From: Hymenoscyphus infarciens
Lineage: Eukaryota; Ascomycota; Leotiomycetes; Helotiales; Helotiaceae
Direction: 5' to 3'
DNA length: 64,000 nt
Assembly: GCA_001414345.1 (NCBI GenBank)
Contig: LLCB01000034.1
Location: forward strand, 1-64,000
Shown here: piece by piece, positions 46,155-57,276 of the stretch
Numbering within the stretch: position 1 is the stretch's first letter
How the letters are laid out: each line of letters opens with the position of its first letter
Notes under the pieces: model-generated
Databases searched by the model: none
The model's input: only the letters and a program-made list of their open reading frames with translations
Told to the model about the DNA's origin: nothing
Made by a program: the position numbers and the translations under genes

Positions 46155-47157
46155 TCACTTGTCCGAGTTCCATTTCTCAACCAGAACAGTCTCGGGCCGC
46201 AAGAAGTAGCTGAAGTAGTACCGGTTCTTGGCCCCATCAAACGGTTGTGTCACTCTGTGCTTCGCGGAATGCAGCCTCCCACCCGATAATTTCTGAAGCG
46301 AATTCGCAACATTGATCAGGGCACAACCTTCCATGGGTGGGGTGAAAGCCCACATGTTGACATCCGGCAAAAACAAATTCAGGCCCCAATCCTTGTAGAA
46401 CAAAAGGGTAAGCGTTCCCTCATCTGTGTGCCACTGCAACAAATTAGTAGTTTTCTTTTTCTTGGTAACCCCGAGGCCGAGTTCCAATAGGGGACCAAGG
46501 GGAAAAGTTACATACGCCATCGGGTGCGTCGGACGTCTTCGCATAGGATGGTTGCAAGACCATCTTGAGTCCGGTATCACTGGGTTTGTGAGGGTCGTGG
46601 TACTCGGAGAAGCTTGTGGAAAGGCTTTTGAGTAAGGTCAAGCAAGCATCGTCACAATCCGAGGCGATGGTGGTGACCTTCTCCCACTCATTCCGAAATA
46701 GCTGCGGGAGATATGGAACACAATCGGACGGTGCTGCGATTTCGTCCCGTGAGATCTAATTCGTGAGATTAGAAGTGAAGTGAAAATCACTCGGTGTGGC
46801 CGATCATTTCGGAGCTCCTACCTCAAAAGACTCACCACCGTAGCCCTTTTTCCATCCCAGATCCTGCCAGGCTTTGATGTCAAACCTCGCGTCCTTGGCC
46901 TTGGCCTCCTCGGGTTGGCCAAAGTAGTTCTCGACTAGTGCCTGGATGGCTGGGAGATTTGCGAGCAGACGTTCGCCCTGGCCGTCTCCGCGGAGGTCAA
47001 GATAGAAGAAGCCAGTGTTGGACGCGGCTTCGTCAAGGAGAGTCAGTTCAGCTGGGTCTTTCGTGCGAAGTTTGGCAAGCGAGATGATCGAGAGCTTGGC
47101 CACCGGTATCTCCCGCTCCTCCATGACTTTCTCGGTCTCTGGAAAGCAGAGGGCCAT
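46155..47157 (-). CDS. 2-oxoglutarate/Fe(II) oxygenase, isopenicillin-N-synthase-like
   Basis: Soluble non-haem iron oxygenase of the family often found in secondary-metabolite pathways (hydroxylation, desaturation, ring closure). Exons 47157-46822, 46755-46516 and 46433-46155 are phase 0 with GT-AG sites, giving 284 residues. This is shorter than the usual 320-350, mainly in the N-terminal DIOX_N segment. The N-terminal motif reads TGFFYLDL. The iron ligands H and D are in WHTDEGTLTLLF. The distal H is in RLHSAKHRVTQP, and the 2-oxoglutarate-binding R is probably in HRVTQP. YYFSYFLRP closes the core. The gene is divergent from the MFS transporter over 633 bp. Confidence 0.88.
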
Positions 47158-47790
47158 GGTAGCTGGAGTAGCTAGGTTGTGTAAAGCTTGAATATCGTAT
47201 TATAATATTTGAAGGCTTCGGACAAAGTTCTTTTTATGGGATTCTAGCAACCCCTCAACGATGATCACTAACGAGACTCGATGTGGCACTTTGACGATTA
47301 CCTCGGGGCTTACAATTTAGAGGTGAGTTACGGGAAATGAGGGGTGACGAAGAGAATACAGGGCTTGAGGTGGTGTTACAACCGATACGAGAGATGAGAC
47401 AACTCTCACTTGCAGGTGGAATACGCCAAGAGTAAGTATTGACTCTTGAGGAGAGGATGAGGTCCAAGAGGAGAGGATTTGCGATTGAATAAATTACATG
47501 GCATCTTGGTGTAGCCGCAATCGCGAAAACCAAGGCCTATATATTCCGGCATGGGCAGCTTATCACTTTGCCATCAACTGTCGATCCTTCTTCGGGGGAC
47601 TTACGGGAGGGATACTCTCGTGTATCAACACCCACGAGAACAAGCCAATTAATAACGGTAAGACAGAAATGCTCGTGGACTTTTTCATGTGGCTTTTCTA
47701 GTCTTTTCTTGGTAGTCTGATATAATAGACATAGAGATAGAGCTTAATGTATTCTTGTTTTTCTGGTTCTCTGGTTCTGCACTTGAAACA
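47158..47790. promoter_or_regulatory. Shared divergent promoter, 2OG oxygenase and MFS genes
   Basis: The 633 bp separates two divergent starts, so co-regulation is plausible. I see no palindromic zinc-cluster (CGG-Nx-CCG) site that I would assert. Confidence 0.5.
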
Positions 47791-50190
47791 ATGACAGCCA
47801 ATGAAACAACCCGTCTGCTTGCACAGGATACACGGGGGGGACATATTGGGAAGACACCTGCAGAGAAAGCCCCCGACCACGGATTTGCACTATGGCAGGT
47901 AGGCGTACTTTGCGGTAAGCAGCAGCTTCTCGAACATCGATAGGAACATTGTGGTCTGACAAGCTCTCCAGGTATCTTGCTAGCAACCGCCGATACCTCT
48001 TTGGTATGGGCAATGAATGAGACCATAGCTTCACGCTTTGGTCACCTGGAGTATTCGTCATGGATGATGACCAGTTTTACGCTGGGCTATTGCGTGACTT
48101 TGCCTTTGGTGTGTATTCCTCGCCAAGCACTTGCTATTCCCTGAAGTCCTTCTACTGATCCATTTCAAAAGTACACGCGTTTGAGCGACAATTGTGGTCG
48201 TTATCCTCCTCTGGTGGCGGCTTACTGCATCTTCTGCGTTGGTTGTGCAATTTGGTAAGTTGGAGGCCAAACCTCCTCATATTTTTGAACTTAACGCAAG
48301 TGTGAATATATGTTGATGTGAGAACAGTGGAATTAGTCAAGCTTATTGGGAAGTAATTGTTGGGAGAATAATCATCGGTTGTGGAGCCTCAGGGATGACC
48401 TCTTTGGCTTCTGTTATTATTACAGGTTAGTAAATAATTTTTCGAGTCACCTTCTCACTCTCCGTTGAAAGGGTATTGTAGGAAACTAATTGTGCTTCAT
48501 AAAAGATCTTGTCGCACCCTCTAGGGTAGCTGTTCTGAGGAGTTATGTCAATATAGCTTCAACAATTGGGTTTTCAGTTGGTGGCCCGCTTGGAGGATTC
48601 CTCAGCGGAACCATCGGCTGGAGATGGTAAACACACTCCCACTCTTCCATCCAATGGAACAACCAGGCGTTGACTTTTGTAGGTCCTTTATAGGCCAAGT
48701 ACCACTTGCAGCTGCTTGTTGTTTTCTTATTGTACAAGGTATTCAGAAACATTCGCCAATATCAGAAGAACTTGGACAACTGGAAGAAACAAGGACCGAG
48801 CGCCACCTGGCTTTTGATTTTCCAGGAGCCATCAGCCTTGCTATTTGGATGTCCTCGCTTCTTGTGGTTATCGACCTGCACCAACAGCTTTCTTGGGGGC
48901 ACCCTCTTGTTCTCAGCACAACAGGCGTCGGGTCACTGTCTTTGCTAGCTTTTCTTTTTTTCGAGACCTCTCCAGGAAACCGGGAACTTTTGATACCTCT
49001 ACGACTTTTGAAGACCGAGATTGGGTGTTTTTGTATCGGACAGGCGAGTAATGTTTTCTTTCCAACATTTTTCTCCACATAATATTGCTTCAACTTCTGG
49101 ATCGTCTTGCATACTAACATCAGGCTTTGTAACAGCTGCTTAGACTTGCCAGTGGCTATGGGGTACGTAAAACTCTCGGCTCCCTTTATCTCTGCGTCGC
49201 TAATGATCGATCTTGAAGTTTGTTTCTCAAATACCGCCTTACTTTGCAAATACGCAAGGAGCTTCAAACGCGGAAGCAGGATCACGTACAATTCCCTATT
49301 GTATTGGTAATTGCATCGGCAATCTTATTGCGGGGCAAGTAATTAAGAGGTATGCATACTCCCTTCTTGTTCTCAACCACACTTTCTAAACCAAACCTTT
49401 CTCTAGATTTGGAAACTATAAAAAACTCTCCCTTATCTCTCTCTTCCTCTGCATTGCAAATTCAATCTTGATATTTTTCCGGTGGTCGCCTTCCATGAGT
49501 AAGTGCTCCAATAAAATTTTGTCTTCTATTCCTCCCTTGATATCTGCCATTAGACAATCTAGCTGAGAATAAAGGTAATTTGCTGTTATATAATCTAACG
49601 AAAGTTTTAAAAGAGCCCAACTAACAGATCAATGCCATTTCAGGAACATGGGAGGTAACACTACTTACCCTACCATTGGGTCTCTTTGGAGGCATGATTC
49701 TTTCTTCACAGTTCATCGGCCTGTATCATTGTACTCCGAAGAAATATATGGCAACAGCTATCGGAATGTATTACATGAGCCAACAAATCGGGATTGCCTT
49801 GGGGATTAGCATTACTTCGAGTGTTTTCAAGCAGCAATTCAAGGACACCCTACTGAAGATGTTAGCCGACGTGCCGCGGTATGAAGAGGTTGGTCATATA
49901 CATTGCCCCTTTAAGAATTGAAGAATGTCTAACTTGTCTTGGAAATAGGTTATCAAGAAAATATTGGGGGATTCCTCTCTGATTGCTCTACTTCCTCTGG
50001 GAGTCAAATCTTTGGTTGCGCAGTGCTATTCGAGAAGCTTCTGGGTTGTGCTAGGTATGCCATTCATTCCGGCACATTGTTTAGTGATCCTAGTAATTAG
50101 TCAACTAATATCTACGTAGCGTCAATTACTCTGCTGGAAGCGCTTGCCATTCTGCCTACGATTTCCACTACGGAGCAACTCGTAAACTAA
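47791..50190 (+). CDS. MFS transporter, DHA2-like (14-helix type)
   Basis: Drug/metabolite exporter-type permease, 535 residues in 13 exons: 47791-47914, 47972-48108, 48172-48254, 48328-48425, 48506-48626, 48683-49043, 49136-49162, 49219-49349, 49407-49498, 49563-49574, 49644-49888, 49949-50054 and 50120-50190. The total is a whole number of codons. Exon 7 is 27 nt and exon 10 only 12 nt. The intron after exon 6 begins GCGAGT, a GC-AG intron. Motifs in order: ATADTSLVWAMNETI, SSWMMTSFTLGYC, motif A-like YTRLSDNCGRYPPL, then GRIIIGCGASGMTSL, and after the central helices GASNAEAGSRTIP. The role is likely export of the cluster product or resistance. The substrate is not readable. Confidence 0.85.
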
Positions 50191-50896
50191 ATTTACCACG
50201 TGCGCGAGGTTGTCTTGGTATACCGAGATGACCGGAACGCTCACTTTGAGAGTAGCGGAGGGCTGGAAGGATTAATCTGTACAATCATTCAGGAACATAA
50301 TGTAAGATTTAAATATTAGAAAAGGTGAAACTTTGGACTGAGAAAGTGAGGAGGTGCTCGAGCGAAAGCTAGACAGGTATAGCCTCATTGGCAATAGTAT
50401 ATTACCTAAATATTAACTTGTAGAACTGGACCGTTCTCCTCTAACCGTGACGTAATGACGCACACTCTCCGCGGATCCTTTCGATGTTCGCCCGCCTTTT
50501 AACCAAACAAGAATAGACAATGAGAGAGCAAGTGGGCTAGAGATGAAAGTTTGTAGGATATTGAGCAGAAAACAGGGTCTCTGAAAAGGAAAAGAAGGGA
50601 GAGGTACTTCCGTCAATGGAAAGACGCAGGAATAAATGAAGCAGGAAGAGGCGGAGAGATTGAAGCCCGCCATTTCGCCCGATTGTGTGCCAGGTAAGTC
50701 TGGCGCATGAGATCCATGGTGGTGATGTATATTACCTTGCTTCATGCTCCAAAAAAACTCGGCGCTTTTCATTTTAAGAAATTCAATTTCCTAAGCTATT
50801 GAACAACTGAAGGGCAGTGCTGTATTTGCAGCGTACTTAGGCGAGCCGAGCGAGGCTATGCGGTTGGGAGGGCACCGATTTATTACCCCCTTGAAA
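50191..50896. other. Convergent 3' region, MFS and TauD genes
   Basis: About 700 bp without a recognised gene. The minus-strand frame reaching in from the TauD gene is intron-extended and not coding beyond 50897. Confidence 0.45.
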
Positions 50897-52397
50897 TCAT
50901 CTCGTCTCCTCATCAGCCAGTCGCTCTTCTCTGTGCTGGCGCCCTTCACTCTTTGGGTCATAGAACGCTGCCAAGAATTCAGAGGTTGATTTTGAGTTGG
51001 CTGAAGCGATGCAAACTTACGTTTTTCCCCAAACACAGTGGTCCTCACCCCTCTTCTTGCGCCCATAGTGTAGTTCCCTGGTATCACACGATGAAGAGTT
51101 ACTCTCTACACGATTTTTAGCATTGATCCATCAGGCATCCGTTTCCAGTGGTCTTACGTTGTCCCATAAAGCAATACTCCCGACTGCCCACTTCCACCTG
51201 ACGTAATGGTCATCTGAACTATGAACATGCAAGTTCAGAAACTGCATCAGGGCATCTGACTCAAGCTTCTTCAGCTCTGCGAACCCAGTGCAGTAGGCGA
51301 GGTTGACATTAAGAGCCTTTAGGCCTGTCACAGGATGCGTGCGCACAGCAGGGTGATGGGTGTCAATGGGTGGACGATTGGGCTTGTCATCGAAGTAGTC
51401 CTAAGAGACACCAGTTAGTGATTTTCCATTTGGATCTCTCTTGATCTTGTGAATCCATATGTTACAAGAGCAGAAGCAAAATGAAGCCTGGATAGGGATT
51501 CACATCACTGAGGACCAGGGATGATAGAACTCACAATTGTAGTGTCGTACTGCAAACGAGAGGTGTGCACGGCATGCAAACCTTCTAATAGACCTTGCAT
51601 TTGGGGACTTAACTCATCGTAAAGACCGTACTGGGAGACCCAGGCGGTGTCTCCACCAACTTCGGGATGTTCTTCCATACGGAGGAGAGAGTAGCTAGGT
51701 GCTGTTTCTAATCAGAGAAGCACCTGAAAATGAGGGAGGAAGACAAACGGTTGATCTCAAAGCTCGTATCAGCATGGAAGTCCATCATGGGCCATGGAGT
51801 ATATTTCCCAACGGTTCGCCAATTTGCGTTGCTTCCTCGGACAATGAAATGTTTACCATCCTATGCTACGTTAGAAGACGGCTTTCTCTGTGTTGTTTCT
51901 TCCAAATTGTGTTGGGAAATTACCTTTTGCGTTGTGTGTTTGTCCAAGACTCCAAAATACTCAGAGATCTCAACCTGCCGCTCGGTTGTCAGGTCTTGTT
52001 CTCTGAAGAAGACAACTCCGCGTTCATTGACCAAGGCTGCTAGCTCGTCCAATTGCTGGTTGTTCAGTTGGCTTAATTGAACATTCGTTAGCTCAGTACC
52101 TTTATCGCCCGGTTAGTAAATCGCGATGGAAAGGTGATCTGGATTGTGCGGTAGACTACCAATGCTTTCAGTCAAGTCAAATTGTTTGGCAACGGAAAAC
52201 AATGCTTTCTTCTTGGGATCAGCATACAATCCCCGATCCCTCGGGGGTGTGAACTCTTCAAGAGGGAGATCTGGGGGAACATGGGCCTTGATCCTGGGAT
52301 TATAGTGGGAGTGAACCACCGTAGGAAAACCTGAGTCCACTGAAATGTGCTTGTAGGCTTCGAGGGTCTCGATGGGGGCGGGGCGAACTTTTGCCAT
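50897..52397 (-). CDS. TauD/TfdA-family 2-oxoglutarate dioxygenase
   Basis: Fungal alpha-ketoglutarate dioxygenase of the sulfonate/taurine family. Seven exons on the minus strand: 52397-52160, 52099-51924, 51860-51749, 51701-51535, 51400-51158, 51105-51021 and 50967-50897. They are all GT-AG and give 363 residues. The N-terminus precedes LTNVQLSQLNNQQLDELA and GVVFFREQDLT. The iron ligands are in MDFHADTSFEINPPSYSL. EHPEVGGDTAWVSQYGLYD follows, then LHAVHTSR. IALWDNRVTLHRVIPG places the distal histidine (LHR), and RRGVRTTVFGEKPFYDP carries the 2-oxoglutarate-binding arginine. An in-frame ATG three codons upstream (52406) is possible. It is divergent from the CoA ligase gene over 639 bp. Substrate unknown, sulfonate or otherwise. 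Confidence 0.9.
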
Positions 52398-53036
52398 TTT
52401 GTGCAAGGTGGATAAAAGATACCGAGTCGTAGATTGAGGTTGCCTCTGAGAGATATTTCATAGCAGCTTGTCAGGCACTCTCCAATTAAGGGCAAATTTG
52501 TTCATCGTTCGGTTGAATCAGTACTACTCTCTCCTACTTTTGTGATCTGCTGTGATACTACTAAAAAAGCTGCAGGATCGTGTTACTCCGTAGGGTATCT
52601 TGTTATACAACATACTCGGTAGGGAAGTTACACAATGACGGGATTGATGTGTACTTGTCCCACACGCGCGAGAATTATTGGTGGGGGTTTTGACAGGGAA
52701 AAAGCACAACACCCGAGCTATCTCGCTCATCTTTTCCGTTTGAATAGTAACCATTAAAACGTGCCAAGTCCGCTGTAACTTGAAGCTGAACTATCTATCC
52801 CAGGAGAGTATTGCATACGTATTACAACTGGTCATTGTACTCGGTCTTCTTTCAACATAACCACACGTAACAAAATGAATTTGGCACTCCCACCGCTCAT
52901 GGGTATCAAACTCATACCCACCAAAACCACCGCTTGGACAAACTTTCCTTTGAAGAATTTATATACTTGAATTTTCGACACTTTGAAACACCATCTATTT
53001 TATTTCCCACACAGCTCACACTATTTGTCTGCCAAA
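52398..53036. promoter_or_regulatory. Shared divergent promoter, TauD and CoA-ligase genes
   Basis: Holds two near-identical motifs, ACTCCGTAGGG (52,585) and ACTCGGTAGGG (52,613), 28 bp apart in the same orientation. A short upstream open frame (52,875-52,970, 31 codons) lies ahead of the ligase start. Confidence 0.5.
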
Positions 53037-55039
53037 ATGCAACACCTTTTCCCACCAATATCACCTTTTCTGGAGTTGATCAAACAGGAAAGACAAAACT
53101 CCAACAACATTATACTTCGAGATCATTCCACGGGAGCGACGGTAACAGCAGGACAGCTGTTGTATAGTGTTTCTCTGCTTCGTGAAAAATTACAGGCGAC
53201 ACTCCTGAAAAATGGAATGTATGATGGTAGAAAAGACAGCGATGAAATGTTCATCTTCCTCATTGCCCCTCCAGGATTGGAATATGTGGTTTCTATGCTC
53301 ACCATTTTCTCCCTTGGCGCAGGCATGTCTGCCCAGCGTAAGCCATTACTTCCCATGTCACAGACTGACCATACTCATTCCAAGTTTAGCGATTGTTATT
53401 AGACCAGAGGAGATCAAGGCCCTCTTTAAACTCGCGAGCCCCTTGGCACTTCTATTTGCGCCAGCTTTCGCTGAGAAAGTTGAAACTATCAAGAAATTGT
53501 GTGCTGAAGACGACGGCGGAACTTGCCCAAAATTTCCTTTTGTGGAGATACAGATCGCCTATGCTGAAGGCTTGACAACACATACTTATGGATTGGAACC
53601 AATCACCGGGACGGGCTCTGATCGGCTAGGTACACTGTTTTTTACCTCTGGCACATCCGGGATTCAGAAAGGCGTTGTGCATTCCTTCGAGGCTCTTTTG
53701 GCATCCGCACGGGAGCGAATCGAGACATGGAGCTTGACAGAAAACGATGTGCTTCTGAACCAGAAGCCGGCCAATTGGATGGGTGGGATATTTGGAATTA
53801 TTCCAAGTTTGATGTCTGGAGCTTGCTTGTAAGTCGTGGCCAACATCTTCAGTTTGTCAAATTCAAGTTCCGAGGCGTCAACTTTACAAGAATGGAATCT
53901 GATCTCCAATTTCTGGGTCCGCAGAGAGACCTGTGCAGATGTTTTCAATCCCAAGTGGTTCTGGGAACGAATCAGTCACGGTGACGTTAGCATCTTTGAT
54001 ATCGCGCCGACGGGCTACGACAGGCTTGCGCAGTACTTCGACGAGCATATTGCCGTTCTTCCTCCTGCCCAGAAGGAGATGTATATTCAGGGTATGATAG
54101 CGACAAGAGTCGCAGGTGCCTCAGGATCATTACTCCCGCCTCAAACTCAAAAAAGATGGACCGATCTCCGGCGCGGAAAACCACTGCTGAATTTGTATGG
54201 TTCGACAGAGGTGACATTGATATGCAGTATGAGATGGGAGAATCCCGATTACCCTGATATGGTACACCCCCAGCCTCCATAAAGGCTGCATAAAGATACT
54301 GATTATGTGTCAGTGCTCGGTTGGACCAGCCGTGCCGGGTGTTGAAGTGAAGCTTGTGGAAGGAGAGATGCGACTCAAGGCTCCTACTATGTTTTCGAGG
54401 CAAGAACAACTGCTCCCAGCCATTTGTTGTAAATATACTAATACTGAGACAAAGATACCTTTCTGAAGATCCCACCCTAACCGAGAAGGCATTCGATTCG
54501 GAGGGGTTTTTCAAGACTGGGGATTGCGCCGAGAAGATTGGAGACAGCTATGTACTCCACGGCAGAGCAAGCATTGATGGTTTCCAAATCCTCCCCCAAG
54601 ATTCCGAACAATATAGGCTCTGACGATCTTTATAGTACTACACTTTTGGGGGTTCACTGTGCATACCGGCGAGGTTGAAAGCGCCCTCTGTGCTCTTGAC
54701 TACGTCGCCACCGCAATTGCTCTCCCCCTCGAAGATGAAGAATATCAAGAGCGCACTGCAGCCGTTCTCCAAATGAAGCCTTCATGTCAAGCAACTCAAC
54801 CAGACTTGCAGAAAATTCGCAGTGATTTGACGGAAAAGACGGGCCTGTTCTTGTTCAAACAACCGACGGTGGTCTATTGGCTCCGTGAAGGAGAAGAAAT
54901 TCCGCTCACATCAAACGGGAAAATCCCAAAGAGAGAAGTGCGGAAGAAATTCTTTGGTGACAGGTGGCGGTCCAACGAGAAGTTGGAGATCTTGGATTTG
55001 AAGGGTATGGAATATTGGCGCATGGGTGGTCTTAGTTAG
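53037..55039 (+). CDS. Adenylate-forming acyl-CoA ligase-like enzyme
   Basis: Member of the ANL superfamily that activates a carboxylic acid with ATP and then loads CoA. Six exons give 563 residues: 53037-53337, 53390-53828, 53925-54261, 54314-54399, 54455-54579 and 54636-55039. The fourth intron starts GCAAGA, a GC-AG intron. Core motif A3 reads LFFTSGTSGIQKGVVHS. The A5-like motif is LLNLYGSTEVT, the A7-like motif GFFKTGDCAEK, and the hinge LHGRASIDVLHF. HTGEVESAL and the C-terminal A10 lysine region SNGKIPKREVRKKF follow. No carrier-protein or reductase domain follows, so it is a stand-alone ligase. It converges on the O-methyltransferase gene. The acid substrate is unknown. Confidence 0.88.
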
Positions 55040-55186
55040 ACAAGGATGAGATGAATTTCTCATTCTTCCGAGTAGAGCTTATAGTGTATGTTCTCAAAAT
55101 TTGTGAGGAGGCTAGGTCGTGTGTTGGTACCAAGAAATGGCTTGTGGGCATTTCAATTTCTAGTAACAAAAGAAATAATTGCTCTT

Positions 55187-56483
55187 CTAGAGCAATCGAC
55201 ACTCGATGCATGCTTCTGGTTCACTCCCCCTCCAAATTCTTTGAATTCCAAGACCAACTCTTGCCAAAAGATCCTTCCATTGGCTCTCGTTTCTTTCCAT
55301 CCCTCCTATCGGAAACATGGAAATATCCATAATCGCCTGCTGCATCGTCGCATCTATGTCCGGCAACACCACATCAACCAAAAGTAATTTACTTTTCGGC
55401 TGTGCCTTAAGTAGCGGCACAACTTGTCCCAGAAAGGTGATACAATCACCGTCGCTCCAATTATGAATGATATGGCGGTAATGATACACATGGGCATCTT
55501 TAACGGGTTGAGGACTGAAGATATCATACACCATAAACTCTACTCCATCAGGTGGTCCAGAAACGGCCTCAAACGTGGAAGCTAAGTCCTGTACAACAAA
55601 TCTTCCTTTGATTTCGGGGTTCTTCCTTCGGATTTCCGCCATTGTATGGCCTTTCCCTCCAGCAACATCCACAATGGCGATATCTTCAGTTTGGAGATTC
55701 AACTTTCCAAGTTCAATACCCCACGGATAGGCATCTGAAGGAGTGTGCGAACGCATTCCGGCAACCATATTGAGTGCTCGATCAGGATGGGAGCCAAGCC
55801 AGGTCCATAGTTCTTCGCCATGGGCCCACTTGTAAGGCGTTCCAGTCTCTTTCGTGGGTGCTTTGTACTGGTGCTCTTGTAGGGTTCGTGGCATTGCCAT
55901 GATCGACGGAATCAAATCAAAGAACATAAAGTTATTGAATGCGCGGTGGTCTGAATGGAGATAAGGTTTTCCAAGAGAAGTGATAGTAAAGCTCGGGCCT
56001 GCGGATTCAAGAAAAATATTGGCCGCCGTGAGTTGTCGGAGTACACGACCGAAAAGTAAGTTAGTATGTGGGTTTTTGGATGATGGGTGGGTGTATCTAC
56101 TGATGATGATTCTATCTGCATTTGTGAACTCTACAATTTCGTCCATCGAAACCTCTTTTCCTGCTTCAAACTTCTCCCATAACCCGAGCTGTGATATAAC
56201 CTCGACCGCGGCGCTGACATTGACCTGCAGCAAATGGTTGGTATTTATAATTTGAATAGGCTTGTTTTTTGTTTGAAAGGGGTAAACCAACTTGAAATGT
56301 TCGTCCCCAGACCTCTGCATTGGGTTCTTCCAAGAATTGCAGAAGTTTCCCAGTCTCATGCTGAAGTTTTCGTCGAGCAATGTGCGTGTCACCTTCAGCG
56401 GCAGCTTCGAAGCTCGCTGCTGCTTTCTTTACATTCGCTACCAAAACTCCAATTTCTGGCCGCGAGGCGTATGATTCTGCCAT
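55187..56483 (-). CDS. SAM-dependent O-methyltransferase (fungal type)
   Basis: Class I methyltransferase of the COMT-like family that usually methylates phenolic or polyketide hydroxyls. Two exons, 56483-56292 and 56224-55187, give 409 residues as read. The start MAESYASRPE is preferred to an ATG six codons upstream. The N-terminal winged-helix dimerisation region runs to about residue 170, and the SAM-binding motif is IVDVAGGKGHTMAE. The catalytic-base region is VYHYRHIIHNWSDGDC, followed by KLLLVDVVLPD. A 51-nt segment (56,050-56,100) looks like an intron (GTAGAT, CTAAC branch) but ends CG. Removing it restores IIISRVLRQL and 392 residues; leaving it adds 17 in-frame residues. See findings. 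Confidence 0.88.
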
Positions 56484-56796
56484 AATGACAATGAAGCTCA
56501 AGGGAGGAGGGGAGCTTAGGGGCTAGAAGTCTCAAAGGACACAATGTAGATTTTGACGTAGGAAGTAGTGAAATGCGATGAGTATAGTTGATTTTATTTC
56601 CAAAAATAAGATCATCCCTCGTTGAAAGAAAGGTACATATGACTTGGTAAAGATGGTCCGTGGCAGTGGAACCATAGCCGTGGCCTGTAAGAGGCTGTTC
56701 GCTGCCGAGACTCTCTGCAATATCCCATTCCTCCAGCACATCGGGGGATACGCCATGCATACTGCCGCCCGCATTTACTATTCTCGACCTTATTGG
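56484..56796. other. Upstream of the O-methyltransferase gene
   Basis: A 313-bp gap between the methyltransferase start and the stop of the cupin gene, both on the minus strand. The overlapping frames have no family signature. Confidence 0.4.
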
Positions 56797-57276
56797 TTAC
56801 CGTCGATACTCTTCATCAATAACAACCAACCCTTGAATCCCGACTTCATCCACAACTTTGGTGTCTACAACGAAAGTTGCAAGAAGAACCGCCGGCTCCG
56901 TGGCACTAGCGTTTTCGCAAATCTTGTGCCTACAACTTGGTCTCTCTAACAAAAACTGCCCCGGTCCCAACATTTCCATAGGACTATCGTTCATTTTATT
57001 GAGAAGATAGCCTAGCACGATGCTGGCAGAGATATATGCACCAGCATGGGTATGTGGGGGCATGGAACCATTTGGTGGAAACGTAATTTGGAAAACGACG
57101 ATAGTCTTTCCTGGGACGTTTGGGATAACATTCTGGTAGAGTGGTTGTACATCTGGGAGTGGGCGGCTAGATCTGTTAGATATCGAAAAGACAGAGCGGC
57201 CCAATAGAAAAGAGTCAACCAACCTTGGATTGTATGCTGGCTCCACTGTTGGCATTTCTGGTCTCGAATAGGCCAT
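56797..57276 (-). CDS. Small cupin-domain protein
   Basis: Single-domain cupin of 159 residues, single exon. Conserved-barrel motif 1 reads FPPNGSMPPHTHAGAYISAS, with a histidine pair that can bind a metal. Motif 2 is weaker: GPGQFLLERPSCRHKICENAS, with H in CRHK. Cupins next to laccase-like and methyltransferase genes in fungal clusters often act as small oxygenases, isomerases or folding helpers. Which one applies here cannot be told. No signal peptide. Confidence 0.8.
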   Translation of the reverse strand: MAYSRPEMPTVEPAYNPRLVDSFLLGRSVFSISNRSSRPLPDVQPLYQNVIPNVPGKTIVVFQITFPPNGSMPPHTHAGAYISASIVLGYLLNKMNDSPMEMLGPGQFLLERPSCRHKICENASATEPAVLLATFVVDTKVVDEVGIQGLVVIDEEYRR

